DNA of 44,311 bases from a virus, in IMG/VR virus record IMGVR_UViG_3300029448_000092, positions 1-44,311 of that record, one strand, 5' to 3'. The position numbers and the translations under genes were made by a program. Of the stretch, positions 38,095-44,311 are shown in pieces; position 1 is the stretch's first letter; the number at the start of each line of letters is the position of its first letter. The notes below the pieces were generated by a model. That model was not told where the DNA came from, did no database searches, and worked only from the letters and a program-made list of their open reading frames with translations.

Positions 38095-40348
38095 AAAGGA
38101 TTTAGAATTTATATTTGATTATGAATCTGGAGAAATATTACAAGAAGAAATCCATGAAGAAGTCCAGCGTACTAAAGAGTTATTCATCCAATATGACAGC
38201 TCTCGTGAACCTTGGGCTCAAAAATTTCAAGAAAGTGTCCATTTTAGAGCAGGAGCTCAATGGACAAAAGACCAACAGCAAGTCTTAGAAAGCAGAGGAC
38301 AAGCACCAATAGTTGTCAATCGTATTCACCCGATTGTAGAAACAGCAAAAGCCTTATTAACTTATAATTCACCACAATTCCGTTCTACGGGTCGAGAAGA
38401 TTCTGATAGAAAAACAGCTCAAGTATTTTCTGATTTATTTCAATGGATTTGGCAAGAATCAGGCGGAGATATGGAGCTAAAACAAGTTATTGACGATTAC
38501 TATGTTGGCGGAATGGGTGTATTGCAGACATATCAAGACCCAGATAAAGACAATGGAAAAGGAGAAGTTTGCATAAAACAATTAAATCCTTTAAATGTTT
38601 ATCTTGACCCAAATGCAAAAGACCATTTTGCTAGAGACGCTGCAAATATTATTGTAGCAAATTACATGACAGACGAATATGCAGAATCTGTTTATCCAGA
38701 ATATAGTGAAATAATTAAAAATTCAGCAGAAGACCCAGATGTCTACGATAATGCACCAACTACAAATTTAGCATCTACCGAAGGACAAATGTTTGACGGA
38801 GACCAAGAAGACAGAGCTCATACTAAAAGAAGATATTTAGAACGTTATACTAAAGAAATTCATACATATTATAATATTTTTGAACCTTTTTCAAATAGAG
38901 AATATGTTTACAGCAAAGACGATACAGATACTTATCGTCAACAAATGTACGTTCGTGTTAGAAAAATTACTGGAGAAGAAACTATTATTTTTGACAATGA
39001 AGCTGTTTTAGATATTTTTGAACTTATAGAAGAAGGTGGACCAGTTTGGCATTATCGTATGCCAGAAGACCAATTTGATGAAATGGGCAATATTGTACCT
39101 CAAATGCCAATACAAGTTCCAGGAGAAGAAGATGAAAATGCTATTCCTGGTTCTACTATGATATTTATACCTACAACAACAGAAGAATTAATTGGTTTAG
39201 GAGAAATAACTGCTAATGCAGTAGAAGTACCAAGAATTAAAATGGTAGTTTCTGTTGGAGACAAATTATTATATCAAAGAATATTACCAGTAGAGGATTA
39301 TCCTATTGTTCCTATTATGAATATACATTTAAGAACTCCTTATCCAGAATCAGATGTAAGACTCTATAGGCCGTTACAAGAATATATTAATAAAATTCGC
39401 TCTTTAATTATTGCACACGCTAGCACAAGTACTAATGTTAAGTTGTTAATACCAAGAGGTAGTGTAGATAAAAGACAGGTAGAAGAAGAGTGGGGAAGAG
39501 CAGGAACAAGCGTAATTGAATTTGACGCAGAGCTAGGTGCACCTATTGTAGCAGGGCCAGTGCCTCTTCCCAATGAATTATATAAAAACGAAGCAGATGC
39601 TAAATACGATTTAGAATATGGCTTTGGTATCTATGAACTTATGCAAGGTGGCGCATCTAATGCTCCAACTACTTATAGAGGAACAATAGTTGTAGATGAA
39701 TTTGGTCAAAGAAGAATTAAATCACGTAGAGATGATATTGAAAGCGGTTTAAATCAATTAGCTAAAGTATGTGTACCGTTAATGCAACAATTATATACAG
39801 AAGAAAAAGTTATTAGAATTGTTCAACCTAACGGAGAAGAAACAGAAGAAAGATTTAATTTTTACAAACAAATGGATAATGAAGATGTTATTAAATATCA
39901 CGATGTTGGTGTAGGAAAATATGATATTGTAGTTGTTTCAGGTTCTACATTACCTACAAATAGAATGGCTTTACTTAATACTTACATGGAAATGTTTAAG
40001 ATGGGCTTAATTGACCAAACAGAAGTATTAAAGAAATCAGAACTTGTAGATGTAGAAGGAGTATTGCAACGTGCAGGGCAAATGCAACAAATGGCTGCAA
40101 TGATAGAACAGTTACAATCAGAATTAAAACAAGTCAAAGGCGATTTACAAACTTCAGATAGAGAAGCAGTACACGCTAAAAAACGACTTGAAGTAGAAAA
40201 ATTCAGTTCAGGGTTAGATAAAATATCTAATAGGGCTGAAGCGGCAACCAGCTTATATCAAGCTAGGTTAAATGATGAAAGAAAAAACCTAATGAACTCG
40301 AATGAAATCAAACAGGCTCAAACCATATTTGATGAAGACGAGAGTTAG
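38051..40348 (+). CDS. Portal (head-tail connector) protein, P22-like
   Basis: The ATG at 38051 follows AAGGA and gives 765 residues; an in-frame TTG 12 bases earlier is less likely. The sequence has the P22-like portal build: helical N-terminus, VNRIHPIVETAKALL near 90-105, DDYYVGGMGVLQTYQDPD near 149-166, a central beta-rich wing, IRSLIIAHASTSTNVKLLIP, and an elbow with FGIYELMQGGASNAPTTYRGT. The C-terminus is a long coiled coil. Twelve copies would form the ring through which DNA enters and leaves. It follows the terminase and precedes the scaffold, the usual order. Confidence 0.87.
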   Translation: MPREKRQAASRTQSKKDLEFIFDYESGEILQEEIHEEVQRTKELFIQYDSSREPWAQKFQESVHFRAGAQWTKDQQQVLESRGQAPIVVNRIHPIVETAKALLTYNSPQFRSTGREDSDRKTAQVFSDLFQWIWQESGGDMELKQVIDDYYVGGMGVLQTYQDPDKDNGKGEVCIKQLNPLNVYLDPNAKDHFARDAANIIVANYMTDEYAESVYPEYSEIIKNSAEDPDVYDNAPTTNLASTEGQMFDGDQEDRAHTKRRYLERYTKEIHTYYNIFEPFSNREYVYSKDDTDTYRQQMYVRVRKITGEETIIFDNEAVLDIFELIEEGGPVWHYRMPEDQFDEMGNIVPQMPIQVPGEEDENAIPGSTMIFIPTTTEELIGLGEITANAVEVPRIKMVVSVGDKLLYQRILPVEDYPIVPIMNIHLRTPYPESDVRLYRPLQEYINKIRSLIIAHASTSTNVKLLIPRGSVDKRQVEEEWGRAGTSVIEFDAELGAPIVAGPVPLPNELYKNEADAKYDLEYGFGIYELMQGGASNAPTTYRGTIVVDEFGQRRIKSRRDDIESGLNQLAKVCVPLMQQLYTEEKVIRIVQPNGEETEERFNFYKQMDNEDVIKYHDVGVGKYDIVVVSGSTLPTNRMALLNTYMEMFKMGLIDQTEVLKKSELVDVEGVLQRAGQMQQMAAMIEQLQSELKQVKGDLQTSDREAVHAKKRLEVEKFSSGLDKISNRAEAATSLYQARLNDERKNLMNSNEIKQAQTIFDEDES

Positions 40349-40360
40349 GAAGGAGAAATA

Positions 40361-41245
40361 ATGGAAAATCAAGTAAACGACACAGTAATAGATGAGCAGG
40401 GAACGGATTCGATTGTAGACCCAACCCCTACTCAAGAAGACATTTTTGACGAAGTGTTCAACATGAAATCTGACAATACGTTCAATGCAGGAACAGAACC
40501 TCAGGTAACACCAGAACCCACAGTTGAGAGTGAACCTTTAAGTACTCAACCTATTGCTGATGCAAAGAGTGACCCTAATCAATTTGAATATTGGCAGTCA
40601 CAGGCAGATAAACGAAATCAAGAAATAGGCGCTATGAAGCAAGAATTGGAAACAATGAAAGCTCAAATGTCTACAAAAGAGGAAGTTGTGGAAACTGCTC
40701 CAGAAGTAGTTAAACCAGCAAAACCTGCAAAGCCAACTGATTATAATCACTCAGAGGCTCTGGCAGACCCAGAAAGTCCTTCTGCTAAATACTTAGAGCA
40801 GAATCAGACATATTTGGAGTCTATGAATGACTATATCTTAGAAAGAGATGCAAAAAGAGATGCTGAAATTGCAGAAGTGCAGGCACAACGCCAAGCTATG
40901 CAACAACAGCAAGACACTATTAATAATTTACAAGCTAAATATGGATACACTCCAGATATGGCTAATAATTTTATTGATACAATGTCATCTCCTGAATCTT
41001 TATCGTTAGATAATTTAGTAAAGTTACATCAGCTGAATATTGGTGCTAATGCACCCCAGGCAAAACAAGTAAGTCCACAAGCTCAGCAAAAACAAGCTCA
41101 ATTACAACAACGACAAGATAAGTTAGGTATTCCTAAGCCAATAGGTGTACAGCCAGGAGTTAGTGTACAATCGCCAAAAGTAAGTAACGAAGACGAACTG
41201 ATGAATGCTATGATTGGTGACCATAAGAAAGTCAACCCATGGTAG
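40361..41245 (+). CDS. Scaffolding protein
   Basis: The 294-residue product is acidic at the N-terminus, has P/E/T/A-rich low complexity at about 45-75, long helices (about 80-110 and 150-200) with Q-rich coiled-coil, and a basic C-terminal region. This is the profile of phage scaffolding proteins, which template the procapsid and then leave or are cut. It lies directly before the capsid gene. AGGAG precedes the ATG. Confidence 0.75.
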   Translation: MENQVNDTVIDEQGTDSIVDPTPTQEDIFDEVFNMKSDNTFNAGTEPQVTPEPTVESEPLSTQPIADAKSDPNQFEYWQSQADKRNQEIGAMKQELETMKAQMSTKEEVVETAPEVVKPAKPAKPTDYNHSEALADPESPSAKYLEQNQTYLESMNDYILERDAKRDAEIAEVQAQRQAMQQQQDTINNLQAKYGYTPDMANNFIDTMSSPESLSLDNLVKLHQLNIGANAPQAKQVSPQAQQKQAQLQQRQDKLGIPKPIGVQPGVSVQSPKVSNEDELMNAMIGDHKKVNPW

Positions 41246-41274
41246 TCATCATAAACACTCATAAGGAGTAAAAA

Positions 41275-42756
41275 ATGGCGAGTTTAACAAGTGTAGCTCC
41301 AGTTGCTGGAAATATTTATAATCCAACACCTGGAACAACAATGCAAGGTGTCTCAATTGACGACTCAAGACGAATTTTTAATTTCGGAGAAAGAGTTGCT
41401 GAATTAGCACCTGAACAATCACCGTTTTTCGCATACCTATCAAAAGTAGCTAAAAAGCCTACTGATGACCCTGTTTTCAAATTTTTGGAAAAAAGACACC
41501 AATGGCAACGTAGAAACTTTGAAGTGAAAACGGCACACACAGTAGCAGCAGTATATTCTTCAGGAGCATATGCTATTGCAGATAATGGTTTAGCAGTAGA
41601 CTGTGGATATGATGTATATGGTAGAGAAACAGCAGGACAAGACTGTCCTTTCTTATTAGCTGGACAAGTAATTGCAATTGACGGAATTTATTCTGTTGAT
41701 GGTAGTGCTTTTACAGTTAATGGAAGTAACGGTTTTGATGTAACTGCATACTACAGAATAGGGTTTGACCCAACAGCTGCAGGTTCTAATGCATCAGCTA
41801 CTGGTAATACCACAATTGGTGGTACATTCTTAAAAGCTATGTACAAACCAACAGGAAATAACGGAGCAAACGCAACTGCTAAAGGTGAAGTAGCTCCAGT
41901 TGCTAATTCCAAACTTAGACTATTAGCTGACGCTGTTGGTCAAGTAGTTGGTTCATCACACGTAGAAGCAGGAACTGACCCAGACGGTTGGAGAGATGAG
42001 TTCTACAACAGAGAAGGATACTGTCAAATCTTTAAGACTGCAGTACCTCTATTCTCTGGTACTTCATTAGCTACAAGATACCGTGGCGATTCTAACGAGT
42101 ACATGAGAGTATACAAGGAAAAACTTATGGAACATAAGATGGACCTTGAGCACGCTCTATTGTTTGGAATTGGAGGAGCTGACGAAGCTGCTTCAGGTCC
42201 AGCTCGTAGAACTTGGGGTATTTTACCTTACACTGAAATTCACGGTAAGGTTAAGATGGTAGACAAATCAGAAGCAACTTACGACACATTTATCGAAATG
42301 ATGGAAGATGTTTTCTCTCCAGAATCAGGTAATAGTGGAGATAAGCTTGTTTTAGCTTCAAGAGAAGTTATGACTTGGTTGAATAAACTAGGTGGTAGTG
42401 GATTTTTAGCTAATACTATGGCTGGCGTAGGTTCATCTGCAGGTAGCGGTATGGATATTGCTAACATTCCAGGACAATTTGGACACAACGTAACTAAAGT
42501 AAGTACTTTATATGGTAACTTACACTTCGTTCATGAGCCTCTATTTAGAGGACCATGGGCTGATTACGCTGTTCTTATTGACCTTAAGAACTTAGCATAC
42601 AGACCACTAGTTGGTAACGGTGTATCAAGAGATACTCAAATTATGACTAATGTTCAAGCAAACAATGTTGACGGTAGAAAAGACATGATTCTTACAGAAG
42701 CAGGTCTAGAAATTTCTTTACCAGAAACACACACTGTCTTGAAATTTAAGGCATAG
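41275..42756 (+). CDS. Major capsid protein, HK97-like (putative)
   Basis: The 493-residue protein begins with SRRIFNFGERVAELAPEQSPFFAYLSKVAKKP, a leading helix typical of HK97-fold capsids of podoviruses, and ends with beta-strand and turn-rich segments (LIDLKNLAYRPLVGNG, LTEAGLEISLPETH). An insertion region at about 85-215 is rich in G, N, A and T and may form a surface domain. The codon choice is less AT-biased than in neighbours (more C and G at third positions), as expected for a very highly expressed protein. A hairpin follows its stop. Confidence 0.85.
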   Translation: MASLTSVAPVAGNIYNPTPGTTMQGVSIDDSRRIFNFGERVAELAPEQSPFFAYLSKVAKKPTDDPVFKFLEKRHQWQRRNFEVKTAHTVAAVYSSGAYAIADNGLAVDCGYDVYGRETAGQDCPFLLAGQVIAIDGIYSVDGSAFTVNGSNGFDVTAYYRIGFDPTAAGSNASATGNTTIGGTFLKAMYKPTGNNGANATAKGEVAPVANSKLRLLADAVGQVVGSSHVEAGTDPDGWRDEFYNREGYCQIFKTAVPLFSGTSLATRYRGDSNEYMRVYKEKLMEHKMDLEHALLFGIGGADEAASGPARRTWGILPYTEIHGKVKMVDKSEATYDTFIEMMEDVFSPESGNSGDKLVLASREVMTWLNKLGGSGFLANTMAGVGSSAGSGMDIANIPGQFGHNVTKVSTLYGNLHFVHEPLFRGPWADYAVLIDLKNLAYRPLVGNGVSRDTQIMTNVQANNVDGRKDMILTEAGLEISLPETHTVLKFKA

Positions 42757-42767
42757 TTAAGTTAATC

Positions 42768-42793
42768 AGGGGGAGTTGCAATATACTCCCCCT
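42768..42793 (+). terminator. GC-rich hairpin after the capsid gene
   Basis: AGGGGGAGT (768-776) pairs perfectly with ACTCCCCCT (785-793) around an eight-base loop; this is the strongest GC-rich hairpin in the window. No T-run follows, so it may be a partial terminator, or a 3-prime block that stabilises the capsid mRNA and sets the capsid-to-neck ratio. Confidence 0.55.
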
Positions 42794-42808
42794 AACTAAA
42801 GGAAAAAA

Positions 42809-43444
42809 ATGGGAGCAACAAGTATAAAAAGCAGAATTTTAGATTTATTGTCTGATGTTACTATAGATAACACAGCTATTGGTCAATTTGCATCTGATGC
42901 GGCCAAAGAAATTATTAATGTATTGCCAGAAGAAATGTTATGGGTAATGTCTAAAGAAGTGCAAGATGCAAACGGTGCTGGCGCATCAGTAACTTCTTCT
43001 AGAGTATTAGGGGTAAGAAGAAGTAATTATAAAGCAATAGAAATAGACGCTTCTAATTCAGCAAGAGCAAATGATTCTGACTCTATTTATAAAGCCACCG
43101 ATGAATCTCCAGTATTTTATAAAAGAGGTGGAAAAGTATATATTTTACCAGTTCATGCAAATCAAGGTATTGTAGATTTAGTAGACTATCCTACGATAAT
43201 ATTTAATGACGATATGAGTGCTGCTAGTTTTGTAGGCGCTCCAGATGAAATAGAACATTTAATTATTTTAAAAACAGCAGTAAAAGCAAGATTGTCTGAG
43301 TTAAACGAATTTCAAGATGATTCAGAAGAACATGGATTAAAAATGCAAGATTTACAAATTTTACAACAAGAATACGCACAAGCATTATCAACTTTTTTAG
43401 CTGGAAGTAGAGCTAGAGAAGCAGCAGAAAGGGCTGAAGAATGA
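42809..43444 (+). CDS. Head-tail adaptor (neck) protein
   Basis: The 211-residue protein has an N-terminal helical part (SIKSRILDLLSDVTIDNTAIGQFASDAAKEI), a central beta region, and a long C-terminal helical pair with LIILKTAVKARLSELNEFQ, LQILQQEYAQALSTFL. This matches adaptor proteins that bind the portal. Its place first after the capsid gene supports that. The stop overlaps the next start by ATGA. Confidence 0.65.
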   Translation: MGATSIKSRILDLLSDVTIDNTAIGQFASDAAKEIINVLPEEMLWVMSKEVQDANGAGASVTSSRVLGVRRSNYKAIEIDASNSARANDSDSIYKATDESPVFYKRGGKVYILPVHANQGIVDLVDYPTIIFNDDMSAASFVGAPDEIEHLIILKTAVKARLSELNEFQDDSEEHGLKMQDLQILQQEYAQALSTFLAGSRAREAAERAEE

Positions 43445-43737
43445 AACAGAAAGAAATGATAGAAATGATTCAACAAGACTATCCTGACATAGGAGAAACT
43501 CAAATAAGAGCTATGTTAAATAGAGCTATGGATAAATTTAGCGAAGAAACTAAAGGTTTATTGCAAAAAACTGCTAAAATGTCACCTGTTGCAGACAAAA
43601 GAAGATATAGTTTTTCAGATTTTACTGGAATTACTGATAGTGAAGAAGTTTTAAAAGTTACTAGAGTTGATTTTAACAACAAACCTGTAAAAAGATTTAT
43701 AGGTAATATAGATTTAACAGATACGGACCCAGCATGA
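43441..43737 (+). CDS. Small neck-region protein
   Basis: The 98-residue product opens with a helical KQKEMIEMIQQDYPDIGETQIRAML stretch and continues with a beta-rich half (RRYSFSDFTGITDSEEVLKVTRVDF). Short proteins of this form in the connector cluster are usually adaptor or head-completion subunits. It overlaps both neighbours by ATGA, so the three are made together. Confidence 0.65.
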   Translation: MKQKEMIEMIQQDYPDIGETQIRAMLNRAMDKFSEETKGLLQKTAKMSPVADKRRYSFSDFTGITDSEEVLKVTRVDFNNKPVKRFIGNIDLTDTDPA

Positions 43738-44129
43738 CAACAAAAGCAAGTAAATTTGAATGGCCTACTAATGATATAGTTTGGGCTATACGTGATTATA
43801 AATTAATTATAGGCGAGTATGATTATCAAGAAAATAAGATTACATCGCTAGTTGCAAATGAATTAGAAAGCACTGATGAATTGCAAATACATTATGAAGC
43901 TAAAAGTACTAAGTTTACTACAAATATAGGTCTAGCTCCAGAATACCCGTCACAATTTCATGACGGTATTATGTATAAAGTATTAGAGCAGTTGTCTGTA
44001 AAAGCAGGAGATGCAAATAAAGCATCTTATTATAGAGCAGAGTACCAAAATTGTGTTAATATGGCTAAAAAGTATATTAATGAAAGCAAAGATGGTACTA
44101 ACTATATAATAACTCAACATTCATTTTAA
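43734..44129 (+). CDS. Neck / tail-completion protein (putative)
   Basis: The 131-residue product has beta-rich N-terminal residues, LQIHYEAKSTKFTTNIGL, EYPSQFHDGIMYKVLEQLSVKAGD and a helical end with YYRAEYQNCVNMAKKYI. The pattern of a P-x-x-F/Y-H-D helix followed by a YRAEYxxxVxxAKKY helix is common in phage neck adaptors. It completes the connector series after the capsid. A precise role cannot be given. Confidence 0.65.
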   Translation: MTTKASKFEWPTNDIVWAIRDYKLIIGEYDYQENKITSLVANELESTDELQIHYEAKSTKFTTNIGLAPEYPSQFHDGIMYKVLEQLSVKAGDANKASYYRAEYQNCVNMAKKYINESKDGTNYIITQHSF

Positions 44130-44130
44130 T

Positions 44131-44247
44131 ATGGGAAGGAATAGAAAAAAATGGGGAAAGCTAAAAATAAAAATAAGAAGAAAGTTAAAAAAACTAGAAA
44201 AAAGAATAAGAGGACATCGTACTAAACAAGAAATGAGAGGAATGTAA
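44131..44247 (+). CDS. Highly basic small protein
   Basis: The 38-residue frame starts one base after the upstream stop and ends in TAATG with the next start. The product is about 45% K and R (MGRNRKKWGKLKIKIRRKL at its start), which could bind DNA or RNA. Another frame (start at 44151 after AGGA, 24 residues) is also basic, so which one is made is unclear; the coupled ends favour this one. Confidence 0.5.
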   Translation: MGRNRKKWGKLKIKIRRKLKKLEKRIRGHRTKQEMRGM

Positions 44248-44311
44248 TGGCAGCAGCAAAACATAATATTACTATAGAACAAGGTGCAGATTTTGAAATG
44301 ACTATAACGTT
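44247..44311 (+). CDS. Start of a tail-region protein, cut by window edge
   Basis: AGAGGA precedes the ATG, which overlaps the upstream stop as TAATG. The 21 visible residues, beginning MAAAKHNITIEQGADFEMT, match the style of small beta-rich phage virion proteins that open with an NITIEQGADF strand. The rest is outside the window. Confidence 0.6.
   Translation, partial: MAAAKHNITIEQGADFEMTIT

Noticed and set aside
44151-44225. 24-residue basic frame behind an AGGA box
   Set aside because: Kept only as an alternative; the 38-residue frame joins both neighbours by coupled ends, which fits the genome's habit better.
1-44311. Window as a complete circular genome
   Set aside because: Joining the end to the start would close the last gene after about 24 codons, and I see no terminal repeat shared by the two ends. 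Tail fibre or other tail genes expected at this junction are also absent.

Overview
The window is most of the genome of a tailed double-stranded DNA phage. It is AT-rich, densely packed, and many genes overlap at ATGA or TAATG junctions. The P22-like portal, separate scaffold, HK97-type capsid protein, chain of small neck proteins and absence of a tape-measure or contractile sheath gene suggest a short-tailed (podovirus-like) phage. Clear AGGAG-type ribosome binding sites argue against a Bacteroidetes host; base composition and gene content resemble marine proteobacterial phages, but the host is inference. I see no integrase, repressor, tRNA, CRISPR array or insertion sequence, so a lytic life style is likely. 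The last bases do not continue into the first in a reading frame that makes sense, so at least one tail region is missing between the two ends.

Layout. (1) 1-20.7 kb, plus strand: a small lysis cluster (membrane miniprotein, 3-TM holin), a calcineurin-like phosphoesterase, a large tail/nozzle protein, two lysozyme-like proteins, two likely ejection proteins, and a 3925-residue giant protein. (2) 20.8-34.0 kb, minus strand: early genes, namely a Holliday-junction-resolvase-like nuclease, a primase-helicase fusion, an SSB with a DDLPF tail, a Rad52/ERF-like annealing protein and many small proteins of unknown function. No DNA polymerase and no separate RNA polymerase gene are visible. (3) 32.4-35.0 kb: about 1.7 kb of mostly non-coding DNA packed with nested inverted repeats, with the divergent switch between the two arms. 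(4) 34.7-44.3 kb, plus strand: small early proteins, small and large terminase, portal, scaffold, major capsid protein and head-tail connector proteins.

The two most notable things are these. First, the giant protein carries an R-x-P...GGADYDGD block that reads like the second double-psi beta-barrel of multisubunit-type RNA polymerases, as in the virion RNA polymerase of crAss-like phages, and just after it a SLOG-type nucleotide-binding domain. An injected virion polymerase would explain how a phage with no other polymerase starts early transcription. Second, there is a recurrent set of roughly 60-130 nt nested stem structures, several of them multi-branched junctions, in nearly every long intergenic gap and as dense arrays around 32.4-33.3 and 34.0-34.6 kb. 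They match no RNA family I recognise. Replication would then rely on the host polymerase plus the phage primase-helicase, SSB and annealing protein; the terminase, portal, scaffold and capsid genes build and fill the head; and the lysis genes release it.
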